DNA from: Labilibaculum sp. DW002
Lineage (GTDB): Bacteria > Bacteroidota > Bacteroidia > Bacteroidales > Marinifilaceae
DNA: 64,000 bases
Assembly (NCBI RefSeq): GCF_029029525.1
Contig: NZ_JAKJSC010000009.1
Coordinates: forward strand, 80,289-144,288
Direction of reading: 5' to 3'
Shown: one piece after another, positions 1-8,813 of the stretch
Layout of the letters: every line of letters begins with the position of its first letter
Numbering within the stretch: the stretch's first letter is position 1
Made by a program: the position numbers and the translations under genes
The notes under the pieces: generated by a model
What the model saw: the letters and a program-made list of their open reading frames with translations, nothing else
What the model was told of the DNA's origin: nothing
Databases searched by the model: none

Positions 1-1
1 C

Positions 2-1054
2 CTTTATGGACATTCTGCCTTGCGAATAAAAGACACTGACAACAAGCTAGATATTACTTTTGGTTACGGTACTTTTAATTTCAACACGCCAAATTTCTAC
101 ACTAAATTTGCGCGGGGAAAGTTAGACTATATGCTATCCTATAGTCCAACAGATCGTTTTAAGCAAGAATACACCGATGAAAAAAGAGGAATTGTAGAAC
201 AAGTATTAAATCTTGATTCTTTAGAAAAACAACAACTATTTAACGCCCTCGTACATAACTACAAACCAGAAAACAGGTATTACAAATACGATTTTCTGTT
301 TGACAATTGCTCGACTAGAATTAGAGATATTGTTGAAGCCAATATTAATGGAGAACTCGTTTTTAATTCCGAAGCTCCAAGCCCAAAGACATTTTGGAAT
401 TTACTTGATCCTTTTATGGCTAAGAGTAGATGGATCTTTTTAGGAATACATCTAGCTCTAGGAATTCCTTGTGATGAAGTTGCTACGCCATATCAATATA
501 TGTTTCTGCCAGACAACATGATGGATGGATTTACTGAAGCCAAAATTATTAAAGGTGATCTAAAAACCAACTTGGTAAAATCAACAAAAGTTATTTTAGA
601 ACCAGAAATTCAACTCCACACTACTGATTGGTTTAAAAGACCAATATTTATTTTTGGCGTAATTGCAATTATTGGTTTATTTCTAAGTCTATATTATTTA
701 AAAAAGAAGAAAAATCTGTTTGTATTTGATACGATTCTATTTGGAGCATGTGGTCTTTTGGGCTGGCTTATTATCTTTTTATGGTTCTTCACCGATCATC
801 AAGCTACTGGTCCAAATTGGAATATCATATGGGCCTTTCCCCTTCATTTTCCAATTGCGTTCACACTTCTAAGAAAAAGAACAAGCCTTTTTACATACTA
901 TTACTTTTTAATTCAAGTATTAATTCTCAGCTTGATAATTGCCGTTTGGCCATTTTTCCCTCAATCATTTCCAAATGAAATATTACCATTGGTGGTTCTA
1001 TTGCTAATTCGCTCAATCTATATCATTAAAAAACTAAGAGACAGACTAATTTAA
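2..1054 (+). CDS. DUF4105 (Lnb-like periplasmic) domain membrane protein, 5' end cut by window
   Basis: The frame stays open to the first base of the window. Before the first listed start codon (a TTG at 20) it reads YGHSALRIKD, the core motif of DUF4105 proteins, so the true start lies upstream and this is a partial gene. A second family block, FDNCSTRIRDIV, falls near residues 95-106 of the visible part; its Cys, with the upstream His, would form the presumed hydrolase-like site. The C-terminal third is hydrophobic, with about five membrane segments from roughly residue 210 onward, so the catalytic part is likely periplasmic and membrane-tethered. The substrate is unknown. The stop codon overlaps the start of the thioesterase gene by one base (TAATG), so the two are translationally coupled. 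Family call is confident; function is not. Confidence 0.8.
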   Translation, partial: LYGHSALRIKDTDNKLDITFGYGTFNFNTPNFYTKFARGKLDYMLSYSPTDRFKQEYTDEKRGIVEQVLNLDSLEKQQLFNALVHNYKPENRYYKYDFLFDNCSTRIRDIVEANINGELVFNSEAPSPKTFWNLLDPFMAKSRWIFLGIHLALGIPCDEVATPYQYMFLPDNMMDGFTEAKIIKGDLKTNLVKSTKVILEPEIQLHTTDWFKRPIFIFGVIAIIGLFLSLYYLKKKKNLFVFDTILFGACGLLGWLIIFLWFFTDHQATGPNWNIIWAFPLHFPIAFTLLRKRTSLFTYYYFLIQVLILSLIIAVWPFFPQSFPNEILPLVVLLLIRSIYIIKKLRDRLI

Positions 1055-1803
1055 TGGAAACAGTAAACGAAAATCTAACAAAATATAAGAGGTGTTTTCA
1101 TATTGGCTCTTTCGATACTGATTTAAATGGGAAAGCCAAATTAACAAGCATTTGCAATTACCTTCAGGAAATTGCAGGAAATCACGTTGACGAGATAAAT
1201 CAAGGAATTGATGATTTAAAAGCCAATAATATGGCATGGGTGCTCTCTCGACTGAAAATAAAGATGATCCATTTCCCAGTTTGGAAAGATAAAATTGAAA
1301 TTGAAACCTGGTCGATCGGGACAGATGGTCTATTTGGGAATCGTGAATTTAAAATCTATAATTCGAAAGGAGAAACCATAGCAATGGCCAGCTCTTCGTG
1401 GCTTATTGTTAACATCCTAAATAAAAGACCAGTACGCCCACAAAAAATAGTAGAAAAAATGCCTTTCAATGCTGTAAGTCCACTTTTTGAAAATACCCTT
1501 GGTAAACTGCAGATCACTGAAGAACTTTTCCCAAAAGAGAACATTCCAATCCACTATAGTGATATAGACTTTAACCAACATGTAAACAATGTGAAATACA
1601 TTAAATGGATTATTGATTCATGTCCGCTAGAATTTCTTCGGCATAAAGAAATTGAACAATTAGAAATTAATTTCCTACATGAAACAAAACTGGAAGATGA
1701 ATTAAAAATTTTTCAATCTGATCCAACAAATCGATCAGAAATAGTTATCAAAAACAACAATACAAATCGGGAGCACTGCCGAGCAGTAATAAACTGGAAA
1801 TAA
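1054..1803 (+). CDS. Acyl-ACP thioesterase (FatA/FatB-type double hotdog)
   Basis: The 249-residue protein has the layout of bacterial acyl-ACP thioesterases (PF01643): an N-terminal hotdog with a YLQEIAGNHVDE stretch near residue 37-48 and a C-terminal hotdog with the hallmark YSDIDFNQHVNNVKY at residues 168-182, which holds the catalytic Asp/Asn/His residues of the family. It should hydrolyse acyl-ACP in the cytoplasm and release free fatty acid, which sets chain length or supplies fatty acids for envelope lipids. Start is the ATG overlapping the stop of the DUF4105 gene; the stop is four bases from the next ATG, so the three genes form one operon ending at the terminator near 2373-2409. 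Chain-length preference cannot be read from the sequence. Confidence 0.9.
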   Translation: METVNENLTKYKRCFHIGSFDTDLNGKAKLTSICNYLQEIAGNHVDEINQGIDDLKANNMAWVLSRLKIKMIHFPVWKDKIEIETWSIGTDGLFGNREFKIYNSKGETIAMASSSWLIVNILNKRPVRPQKIVEKMPFNAVSPLFENTLGKLQITEELFPKENIPIHYSDIDFNQHVNNVKYIKWIIDSCPLEFLRHKEIEQLEINFLHETKLEDELKIFQSDPTNRSEIVIKNNNTNREHCRAVINWK

Positions 1804-1807
1804 AATT

Positions 1808-2371
1808 ATGAATGCAATTCTTTCAAACTTAGAGATCGCTTTTTACCATTTGATTTCTTTTTCATCATTTGAACCATTTATGCTTTTGGTTTTATTTGGC
1901 GTTACATTTCAATTAAGGGATTGGAAAGCCTACTTATCTTTATTTTTAGCATTAACAATTGGATCCATAGTAGGACTCTTGGTATGTAATTTAGACATCC
2001 TAAATTTATCAACAGCTACAATTAAATTGCTGTTAGCAACAGCAATACTTGCAATTGGGATACAAAATTTAATGGTTAGTAATGGTTCTGCCTCTACCCT
2101 TCGATACAATTTCTTTGCATTACTAGGAATCGTATTAGGCATTGGTATTCACCTTCATTACCAAAGACATTCAGGTAGTAGTTTTACAATCTATCCGTTT
2201 ATCGGTTACAATTTAGGAGCCACATTATCTTACCTACTAATTTCATTTGTTAGCATGCTTCTCTCCTCATTAACCATGTTAGTCTTTAAAACAGACAGGC
2301 GAAGTTTTAATCTGGTAGTTTCAGGAATTGGCATTGGCATTGCGCTAGTCCTTATTTATTTAAGATACTAA
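1808..2371 (+). CDS. HupE/UreJ-like integral membrane protein, metal-site histidines reduced
   Basis: This 187-residue protein has about six hydrophobic segments and almost no soluble domain. The N-terminus (FYHLISFSSFEPFMLLVLFG, then FRDWKAY-like FQLRDWKAYLSL) follows the pattern of the HupE/UreJ_2 family, which are putative nickel/cobalt permeases found beside hydrogenase or urease genes. In that family the first helix normally carries His and an Asp-His pair; here the equivalent positions read SFEPF and the GH of helix two reads GS, so most of the metal ligands appear lost. No hydrogenase or urease gene is in the window. It is the last gene of a three-gene operon with the thioesterase (4-base gap). 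I regard the fold assignment as moderate and metal transport as doubtful. Confidence 0.55.
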   Translation: MNAILSNLEIAFYHLISFSSFEPFMLLVLFGVTFQLRDWKAYLSLFLALTIGSIVGLLVCNLDILNLSTATIKLLLATAILAIGIQNLMVSNGSASTLRYNFFALLGIVLGIGIHLHYQRHSGSSFTIYPFIGYNLGATLSYLLISFVSMLLSSLTMLVFKTDRRSFNLVVSGIGIGIALVLIYLRY

Positions 2372-2372
2372 C

Positions 2373-2409
2373 AAAAAAAAATGCGAATCAAATGATTCGC
2401 ATTTTTTTT
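2373..2409. terminator. Bidirectional intrinsic terminator between HupE-like gene and pyk
   Basis: A perfect 11-bp inverted repeat (AATGCGAATCA / TGATTCGCATT, loop AA) is flanked by an A-run on the left and a T-run on the right, so it can stop transcription from both convergent genes. Confidence 0.9.
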
Positions 2410-2424
2410 GGGGGGATCTAATCC

Positions 2425-3840
2425 TTATACTTTATGAGTCAATTGATAAACATTAGATATTTCCATAAAACTCACACCTTTCGATGGTCCAAAACTTCCT
2501 CCTAAAATCACAACAGTATCTTCACTGGTAAAGTAGCCTTTATTCATTAATGTCAACATCGATTGTTTCACATATTCATCACGGCTCGCAAGTAACTTTT
2601 TGTAATCGGCCTCAACACCATAAGATAAAGCCAACTCTCTCATAGCACGCTTCGAATAACATTGAGCATATACCGGAACCGTTCCCCTGTAGGCCGATAA
2701 ATAACGTCCTGTTCGACCAGTAAGTGTATCTGTCACAATAGCCTTTGCTGGTAGAAATTGAGCTGCATTAACAGCAGAACGTGCCAAGATAATAGGAAGT
2801 TCTTGATTAACACGCACAAAGTTTTTACGCGTATCAGGAAATAGTTCCTTTTCAACTTCAATCGCAACCTCCTTCATTGTTCGAACTGCCTCAACAGGAT
2901 AGTCGCCATAAGCTGTCTCACCACTTAACATGATTGCATCTGTTCTATTGTATATCGCATTCGCAATATCACTTACCTCAGCACGTGTAGGGCGAGGATT
3001 CTCTATCATAGAATGCAACATTTGAGTCGCAATAATCACCGATTTTTTAGCATCGATACATTTACGAACTATTTCTCTTTGTATGACAGGAATTTTAGCA
3101 GCAGGTATTTCAATTGCCAAATCGCCTCGAGCAACCATCACGCCATACACATATTCAAGTATCTCATCAATGTTATCTACGCCTTCTTGATTCTCTATTT
3201 TAGCAATAATCTTAATTTTGGAATCTCTGGCATCAAGAATCTTCTGGATTTCCAAAACATCTTCTTTCTTACGAACAAATGAGTGGGCAATAAAATCAAT
3301 ATCTTCGTCTATAGCAAATTGAATAAAGTCTCTATCCTTATCACTCAATGAAGGTAAGTTGATAGAAACACCAGGGATATTTACACTCTTCCTATTCTTT
3401 AAAGTTCCTTCATTCTGAGCTTCAACCAACAAATAATTTTCTGTTTTCTCAATAACAGCCAACTCCAAGTCGCCATCATCAATCAAAATCTTATTTCCTA
3501 CTTCTATATCATTTACAAATCCTTCATAACTCACTCTAAGGCAAACATCCTTACATTCAGGACCACCTTTTCCTTGCATTTTAATCCGATCACCTTTTTT
3601 AAGGTCTAGTTCAGTTTCAACATCAACAGTTCTAATTTCCGGACCTTTTGTATCAACAAGTAGGGCTATTCTATCAGAAACTTTTCTAACGTTCTCAATA
3701 ACCTTCATCGCATCATCATGAGTTTGATGAGCTGTGTTAAGTCGAACAACATTCATTCCTTCCTCAAACAGCTGGGTTAAAAATCCCACATCGCATTTTT
3801 TGTCGGAGATAGTCGCAATAATTTTTGTGTGCTTCTTCAT
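2425..3840 (-). CDS. pyk: Pyruvate kinase
   Basis: The 471-residue protein spans the whole pyruvate kinase family: N-terminal TKIIATISDK, VRLNTAH (Bacteroidota form of the VRLNFSH motif), LLVDTKGPEIRT, the barrel motif IIAKIENQEGVDNIDEI with the catalytic Lys and Glu, GVMVARGDLAIEIP, and ATQMLHSMIENPRPTRAEVSDIANA with AIMLSGETA. It converts PEP and ADP to pyruvate and ATP in the cytoplasm. The C-terminal domain is present but there is no extra PEP-utilising domain as in Bacillus. It is transcribed alone on the minus strand and converges on the HupE-like gene across a shared terminator. With the two PEP carboxykinases in this window it sets flux at the PEP node. Confidence 0.97.
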   Translation of the reverse strand: MKKHTKIIATISDKKCDVGFLTQLFEEGMNVVRLNTAHQTHDDAMKVIENVRKVSDRIALLVDTKGPEIRTVDVETELDLKKGDRIKMQGKGGPECKDVCLRVSYEGFVNDIEVGNKILIDDGDLELAVIEKTENYLLVEAQNEGTLKNRKSVNIPGVSINLPSLSDKDRDFIQFAIDEDIDFIAHSFVRKKEDVLEIQKILDARDSKIKIIAKIENQEGVDNIDEILEYVYGVMVARGDLAIEIPAAKIPVIQREIVRKCIDAKKSVIIATQMLHSMIENPRPTRAEVSDIANAIYNRTDAIMLSGETAYGDYPVEAVRTMKEVAIEVEKELFPDTRKNFVRVNQELPIILARSAVNAAQFLPAKAIVTDTLTGRTGRYLSAYRGTVPVYAQCYSKRAMRELALSYGVEADYKKLLASRDEYVKQSMLTLMNKGYFTSEDTVVILGGSFGPSKGVSFMEISNVYQLTHKV

Positions 3841-3967
3841 CGAGTTACTCTTTCAATATTAGTTTTGGCACAGCAAAGGTACTCAAATTCTCACTAGCTA
3901 TATAATTTGCTTAAAGAAGTTCTATATAATCTAAAACATACGAAAAATTCCATTTATCAAAAATAAC

Positions 3968-4399
3968 TTACCTTTTATCACAATGATTTAACAATCCTTC
4001 TAATCCCAATCGATAAGAATCAAGTCCAAAACCTGAAATGGTTCCTAAACAGCACTTTCCAATCATGGTTTTATGCCTAAGTTCCTCTCTTTTATGCACA
4101 TTCGAAATATGAACTTCAATTACAGGCATATTAACTGCAGCAATAGCATCCGCAAGCGCTAGCGAAGTATGAGTGTAAGCACCCGCATTGATTATTATAC
4201 CATCGTATGAGAATCCTACACGATGTATTTCGTTAATCAACTCACCTTCAATATTTGACTGATAATACTCTAGGTTTACCTTATCATATTTCTCTTTTAG
4301 TTGTTGAAAATAAGTTTCAAAGGAAACTTCTCCATATATAGATTTTTCGCGGGTTCCAAGCAAATTAAGGTTTGGCCCATTAATGATCAAAAAATTCAT
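3968..4399 (-). CDS. aroQ: 3-dehydroquinate dehydratase, type II
   Basis: The 143-residue protein matches the short type II dehydroquinase family. NGPNLNLLGTREKSIYG near residues 7-23 holds the catalytic Arg and Tyr, GAYTHTSLAL near residue 72-81 the substrate loop, and VHISNVHKREELRH near residues 95-109 the catalytic His. It performs the third step of the shikimate pathway, 3-dehydroquinate to 3-dehydroshikimate, in the cytoplasm; chorismate from this pathway also feeds menaquinone synthesis encoded further on. It is divergent from xerD with a 183-bp gap that presumably holds both promoters. Length is typical for the family. Confidence 0.97.
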   Translation of the reverse strand: MNFLIINGPNLNLLGTREKSIYGEVSFETYFQQLKEKYDKVNLEYYQSNIEGELINEIHRVGFSYDGIIINAGAYTHTSLALADAIAAVNMPVIEVHISNVHKREELRHKTMIGKCCLGTISGFGLDSYRLGLEGLLNHCDKR

Positions 4400-4582
4400 T
4401 TAGTCAAAGGATTTTAAGGTTAAACATAAACCGCTATTATAAAACTTTCCACCTTACGTAATATTTTTTTAAATTGCAGACAAGTTTTATCATAAAGATT
4501 CCGTATCTTATTACTAATTGAGTAAATCTAAGAATAAAATGATATTACTTACAACTAAACTACATACTTAAAATTAATTGAA

Positions 4583-5488
4583 ATGAATTGGACAACAACA
4601 ATTGAGAATTTCAAGACTTATCTCACATTGGAGAAGTCATTGTCGAAGAATTCTATTGATGCTTACATCAATGACATTACAAAACTAACAACTTTTTTTA
4701 AAGAGCAAGGTAGAACTGTCGCTCCGGTTGAAGTTGTTTTGCAGGACCTAAAAGATTTTGTTACCTGGATTAATGATGCAGGTACCAGTCCTAGAACTCA
4801 AGCCCGTGTTATTTCTGGTATTAAAGCTTATTTCAAGTATTTATTACTTGAAGAAGTTATTGACAGAAACCCAACTGCTTTATTAGAAGCTCCAAAAATT
4901 GGACGTAAACTTCCTCATACTCTGACGGTAGAAGAAATTGACGTACTTGTAAAGGCTGTTGACACAAACAAATCTGAAGGACAAAGAAACAGAGCTATTC
5001 TTGAGACTCTTTATTCTTGTGGTCTTCGTGTTTCTGAATTAATAGATCTTCGTGTTTCGAATCTTCATTTCAGAATGGGATTTATTAAAATTCATGGTAA
5101 AGGAAACAAAGAGCGTTTAATTCCAATTGGAAAGAGAGCTAAAAAAGAAATCAAACTTTACCTTAAGAATTACAGAGGTAAATTAAACATCGATAAGGAC
5201 AGCGAGGATATCTTATTCCTTAACCGTAGAGGTCGCAAACTTTCTCGTGTTATGATTTTCACTATCATTAAGAATCTTTCAAAGAAAGTTGGTTTGACTA
5301 AAAATGTTTCTCCTCATACTTTCCGTCACTCTTTTGCATCTCATCTTGTTGAAGGTGGAGCAGATCTTAGAGCCGTACAGGAAATGTTAGGGCATGAGTC
5401 TATTTTAACAACTGAAATCTATACACATTTAGATAGAGATTATTTAAAAGAGACGATTAAAAACTGTCATCCAAGATCTAAGGACTAA
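4583..5488 (+). CDS. xerD: Tyrosine recombinase XerD-type
   Basis: The 301-residue protein has the SAM-like N-terminal core-binding domain (residues 1-90) and a C-terminal catalytic domain with the full tyrosine recombinase set: Arg in SCGLRVSELIDLRV, Lys in IHGKGNKERLIPIG, HTFRHSFASHLVEGG, LGHESILTTEIYTHL with the nucleophile Tyr. Length and the PRTQARVISGIKAYF stretch fit the housekeeping XerC/D proteins that resolve chromosome dimers at dif, rather than a phage integrase. It stands as a single gene, followed by its own terminator. XerC versus XerD cannot be settled from this sequence alone; XerD is the usual annotation for this type in Bacteroidota. Confidence 0.85.
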   Translation: MNWTTTIENFKTYLTLEKSLSKNSIDAYINDITKLTTFFKEQGRTVAPVEVVLQDLKDFVTWINDAGTSPRTQARVISGIKAYFKYLLLEEVIDRNPTALLEAPKIGRKLPHTLTVEEIDVLVKAVDTNKSEGQRNRAILETLYSCGLRVSELIDLRVSNLHFRMGFIKIHGKGNKERLIPIGKRAKKEIKLYLKNYRGKLNIDKDSEDILFLNRRGRKLSRVMIFTIIKNLSKKVGLTKNVSPHTFRHSFASHLVEGGADLRAVQEMLGHESILTTEIYTHLDRDYLKETIKNCHPRSKD

Positions 5489-5549
5489 TTTGTAATCGCA
5501 AACCATTATTGACAACAGGTAATTGGTTAAATTGCAATTTCATACTTCA

Positions 5550-5584
5550 AAACCTTCAAAAGTTATTCTTTTGGAGGTTTTTTT
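5550..5584 (+). terminator. Intrinsic terminator of xerD
   Basis: Stem AACCTTCAAAAG / CTTTTGGAGGTT with one G-U pair, five-base loop, followed by seven T. Confidence 0.85.
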
Positions 5585-5680
5585 CTACTCATTAACGTAC
5601 GATATAGATTTTTTTTAAAACTTAATATGAAATACAATTGATGGGGAAATTATCTGCTTACTTAAAATAATAAAAATAGC

Positions 5681-5692
5681 GCAAACGTTTGT
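5681..5692. promoter_or_regulatory. LacI-type operator candidate upstream of pckA
   Basis: The sequence GCAAACGTTTGT contains a perfect 10-bp palindrome centred on CG, the usual shape of LacI/GalR-family operators. It lies about 215 bp before the pckA start. A longer perfect copy occurs inside pckA at 6173-6186. No LacI-family gene is in the window, so the regulator would be elsewhere. Confidence 0.45.
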
Positions 5693-5874
5693 ATTTCAAG
5701 AGCCACAGAAGATTATCTTAAACAAAAAAAAAGATTAAAATCCTGAATAGTCCTGTATATGAACGCATTCAGATCAATCTTTCCCACGATAAAAGTACGA
5801 AATCTTATTTAGAAATAATATAAAAAAAGTTCATAAAAATTATCTACATAGTAGGATTTGTTTATATATAGTCA

Positions 5875-5882
5875 TATGTTTG
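5875..5882 (+). promoter_or_regulatory. pckA -7 promoter element (TAnnTTTG)
   Basis: TATGTTTG matches the Bacteroidota -7 consensus exactly and lies 26 bases before the pckA ATG, which predicts a short leader. The nearest upstream TTTG (5857-5860) is 14 bases away, closer than the usual 19, so the -33 box is uncertain. Confidence 0.5.
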
Positions 5883-5907
5883 AGCTCCAAACTTAAACAA
5901 ATATCAC

Positions 5908-7566
5908 ATGAACGTCATCGAAATCAGTATGATTGAAGATTTAAAAAAATCATTACAAAAGCACTCTAATCTTAGAGAAAATATCTCTAGAGAGGAACTT
6001 ATTTCTCAGGCTGTAGAAAATAAGGAAGCTATCGTAACTAACAATGGGACATTGGCTACATGGACTCCAGCACATTCAACTGGAAGAAGTCCTAAAGACA
6101 CTTACATTGTTAAAAATCCTGAAAGCGAATTGCATATTGACTGGTCTTCAGCCAATAATATCGGTATGAACCCGCAAACGTTTGCGTTAATTCTTGAAGA
6201 TGCTTTAAAAGTAATCGATAAGAAAGAAACACTTTTCACAACCGACAGAGTAATTGGCGCTGATTCTAAATTTGCACTACCTGTAAAAACCATTTGCGAC
6301 AAAGCCTTAAATCAGGTGTTTATAGACAATATGTTTAGACCAATACCTGAAGATCTAAACAAATCTGTTTTTGCCGACGATGAATTCTTTTTAATTGCTC
6401 TTCCTAATGATAAATTAGATAAAGATCGTTACAAAGGTTTGGTACGAGACATGCCAAATGGAGAAACTTCTGATATTTGTGTGGTAGTGGATTTTGATAA
6501 GAAAATTGGTATTGTTTATGGTTCCTCTTACATGGGAAGTATGAAGAAACTAATGTTTACTGTCATGAATTACTATTTACCATTTAAAGGAGTGTTACCA
6601 TTACACTGTTCTGCTAATGAAGGAAAAAATGGTGATTCAGCACTTCTGCTAGGTCTTTCGGGAACAGGTAAAACAACTTTATCAGCAGATCCTGAAAGAG
6701 CATTATTAGGTGATGATGAGCACGGATGGAGTGATAATGGTATTTTCAACTTTGAAAATGGTTGTTATGCAAAAATGATTGATATCAAGCCAGAAAATGA
6801 GCCTGAAATTTACAAGGCTGTTATGCACGATGCCGAGTATACAAAACATGGTTCTATCATCGAGAATGCAATGATATATCCTAATGGAGATATTGACTTT
6901 TTTGATGCTCGCTATACTCCAAATTCAAGAGCTAGTTATCCATTGTCGTTCCTTGAAAACATAAAAGAAAGTTCAGTTTCTGGGCATCCAAATACGATCT
7001 TGTTCTTAACTGCTGATGCTTATGGTGTTATTCCTCCAATTTCGAAACTGACTAAGGAACAAGCTATGCTTTGGTTCTTAATGGGATATACCTCAAAATT
7101 GGCAGGTACCGAAACCGGAGTTACTGAGCCTCAAGCTACATTCTCTAGATTTTTCGGTCAACCTTTTATGCCTTGCAATCCAAACATATACGCTGAAATG
7201 CTAGGTGAAAAGATGGAACAACACAACACAAATGTTTTCCTTATCAACACTGGCTGGAGCGGTGGTTCTTATGGTACCGGTTCAAGAATAAAACTAAAGT
7301 ATACCAGAGCTATGGTAGATGCAGCTTTAAAGGGGAAATTAAATTCTGGAGAATTTATTGAAAACAAACTTTTCCATGTTAATGTACCTACAAGTTGTGA
7401 AGGTGTACCAACAGAAATTCTTAGTCCTGTTAACACTTGGAAAGACAAAGATAAATATCAGAAAACGGCTGAAAAATTAGCCATGAAATTTTCAAAAGAC
7501 TTTGACAAATCCTATGGTCAACAAAATCTTGATCCTAATGTAATTTCTCAATGTCCTGGTAAATAA
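5908..7566 (+). CDS. pckA: Phosphoenolpyruvate carboxykinase (ATP)
   Basis: The 552-residue protein is a full ATP-type PEPCK. Visible motifs are STGRSPKDTYIV (oxaloacetate-binding Arg region), HCSANEG with the metal-binding His, the P-loop GLSGTGKTTLSADP starting near residue 249, LLGDDEHGWSD (second kinase motif, metal-binding Asp), and NTGWSGGSYGTGSRIKL. It interconverts oxaloacetate + ATP and PEP + CO2 + ADP; in anaerobic Bacteroidota it often runs toward oxaloacetate on the route to succinate. An alternative start (Met8) exists, but the -7 element 26 bases before the first ATG agrees with the upstream one. The gene holds a 14-bp palindrome identical in core to one in its promoter region. 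It converges on the NRDE gene across a shared terminator. Confidence 0.97.
   Translation: MNVIEISMIEDLKKSLQKHSNLRENISREELISQAVENKEAIVTNNGTLATWTPAHSTGRSPKDTYIVKNPESELHIDWSSANNIGMNPQTFALILEDALKVIDKKETLFTTDRVIGADSKFALPVKTICDKALNQVFIDNMFRPIPEDLNKSVFADDEFFLIALPNDKLDKDRYKGLVRDMPNGETSDICVVVDFDKKIGIVYGSSYMGSMKKLMFTVMNYYLPFKGVLPLHCSANEGKNGDSALLLGLSGTGKTTLSADPERALLGDDEHGWSDNGIFNFENGCYAKMIDIKPENEPEIYKAVMHDAEYTKHGSIIENAMIYPNGDIDFFDARYTPNSRASYPLSFLENIKESSVSGHPNTILFLTADAYGVIPPISKLTKEQAMLWFLMGYTSKLAGTETGVTEPQATFSRFFGQPFMPCNPNIYAEMLGEKMEQHNTNVFLINTGWSGGSYGTGSRIKLKYTRAMVDAALKGKLNSGEFIENKLFHVNVPTSCEGVPTEILSPVNTWKDKDKYQKTAEKLAMKFSKDFDKSYGQQNLDPNVISQCPGK
6173..6186. promoter_or_regulatory. Intragenic LacI-type palindrome in pckA
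   Basis: CGCAAACGTTTGCG is a perfect 14-bp palindrome within pckA codons 89-93. It shares the 10-bp core of the site at 5682-5691, about 490 bp upstream. Paired sites at this distance could support looping, but a chance match is possible. Confidence 0.4.
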
Positions 7567-7571
7567 ATAAC

Positions 7572-7598
7572 AAAAGAGCCTCTTAGGAGGCTCTTTTT
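7572..7598. terminator. Bidirectional terminator pckA / NRDE gene
   Basis: Stem AAAAGAGCCTC / GAGGCTCTTTT with a four-base loop, A-run on one side and T-run on the other, between two convergent genes; its right edge touches the stop codon of the NRDE gene. Confidence 0.85.
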
Positions 7599-8310
7599 AT
7601 TTAAAAGGATAATCTGTCAACTTCTTCATCTCAAAGTCGTAATATGACATCTGAAGCACATTCTCCTCTTTTCTTATCTGAGTTACACAAAGTGTTTTCA
7701 CCTTCTCTTTTCTATTCATCACGATCCCATTAATCGGGTCATCCTTTCCTGTTTGAGTGTGAAAGTTTAAAATAGTTTCCTTAGAAAAAACGGTCGTTTT
7801 TGTCAACCAGTCATCAAACCATTTTTGACGCATACTTCTTGCACCTTTGTTATATAAGGTTGATGATGACCAGATATAAGATTTTGCTGTATCCAATTTC
7901 CGATAATGAACCGATACACCATCCCATCGTACTTCTTCTAAAACTCTTTCGTTTACATAGTTTAATACAATAAATGTAAATGGTTCAATATTATTAAAGG
8001 AAAAATTTGATATAAAATCTTTAACTGAAGAATAATTGCCGTACTCCAAAACCATAACACCTCTACTTATTCGATAGGGAGGTTTGTGCTCGTGTTTTTC
8101 GAAAGCTCCATTCAGTAAACACGAAGAGAATCCTTTCTCGTGACACATCATCCAAGTTCCCTCTGCCAGTTTATCCTTTGGAAATAGAACCTCACCACTA
8201 TCTATTTGATATATTTTAGGAAACAAAGCCTCTCTTAAAGGACTTTCATCTCTATTTGTCGTAAAGTAAAAGTCTTCAGAACCAATTGGGATATAAGTTA
8301 ACGTGCACAT
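7597..8310 (-). CDS. NRDE (TANGO2-like) family protein
   Basis: The 237-residue protein begins MCTLTYIP and has TTNRDES near residues 17-23, the two signatures of the NRDE/TANGO2 family (PF05742); Cys2 would be N-terminal after Met removal, as in Ntn-type hydrolases, though activity in bacterial members is not established. No signal peptide or membrane segment is seen, so it is cytoplasmic. It is the second gene of a two-gene minus-strand unit: its first 13 bases overlap the 3' end of the DinB-family gene, so the two are translated together. Human TANGO2 affects haem or lipid handling, but I would not transfer this to the bacterial protein. Confidence 0.85.
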   Translation of the reverse strand: MCTLTYIPIGSEDFYFTTNRDESPLREALFPKIYQIDSGEVLFPKDKLAEGTWMMCHEKGFSSCLLNGAFEKHEHKPPYRISRGVMVLEYGNYSSVKDFISNFSFNNIEPFTFIVLNYVNERVLEEVRWDGVSVHYRKLDTAKSYIWSSSTLYNKGARSMRQKWFDDWLTKTTVFSKETILNFHTQTGKDDPINGIVMNRKEKVKTLCVTQIRKEENVLQMSYYDFEMKKLTDYPFK

Positions 8311-8813
8311 AAATCATCTCTAAATCTAATGGTCGAATAGGCGATCCCAAAATCATCATTCAGCTTAATATCAGTAAATTCCTTTTCTATTGCGATTCGA
8401 ATAATTGCCATATGATGAATTGCATGCTCGATATTATAAACCAATTCTCTTTCTAAACTAGTATTTATGGCAAAACCGTCTTTTTGAAGTTTATCGTAAC
8501 TCACGATCAGCTTTAGTTGAGCATCAGAATTTATTTGATCAAACCAATTCAAAACCTCATTGAATCTATCCACGGCCACACACTTTTTCTTTTCTGTTCT
8601 AGAGCAATGCTCTCGCCTATCGTAACTTAATTCACTTTTTTGAAGGCAGCTGTCCTTTAAAATATCATAGAATTCAACAATATGACGAATGTGCTTGCCT
8701 ATTGAATTATGCATTAAAAGATCTAGCGAAGCAGAATATTGCTCCTCTGATAAATCTTCGCATAAATTTATTAGCTGATTTATAATGGTTTTAGATGCTG
8801 ATAAGATTTGCAT
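8298..8813 (-). CDS. DinB-like four-helix protein
   Basis: The 171-residue, largely helical protein shows a DinB/YfiT-type histidine pattern: SIGKHIRHIVEFYD near residues 36-49 and NIEHAIHHMAIIRIA near residues 126-140, which would form the metal site of this superfamily. Members are often thiol-dependent transferases or hydrolases of unknown substrate. It contains several Cys residues in the middle but no known metal-cluster spacing. It is the first gene of the unit with the NRDE protein (13-base overlap). The A/T-rich gap before it (8814-8930) divides it from the divergent ATP-grasp gene. Confidence 0.7.
   Translation of the reverse strand: MQILSASKTIINQLINLCEDLSEEQYSASLDLLMHNSIGKHIRHIVEFYDILKDSCLQKSELSYDRREHCSRTEKKKCVAVDRFNEVLNWFDQINSDAQLKLIVSYDKLQKDGFAINTSLERELVYNIEHAIHHMAIIRIAIEKEFTDIKLNDDFGIAYSTIRFRDDLCAR

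Larger units (their letters stand above)
5489..5907 (+). other. Intergenic region xerD-pckA
   Basis: This 419-bp gap holds the xerD terminator (5550-5584), a 10-bp LacI-type palindrome at 5682-5691, an A/T-rich stretch, and a TAnnTTTG promoter element next to the pckA start. I see no gene in it. Confidence 0.7.
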
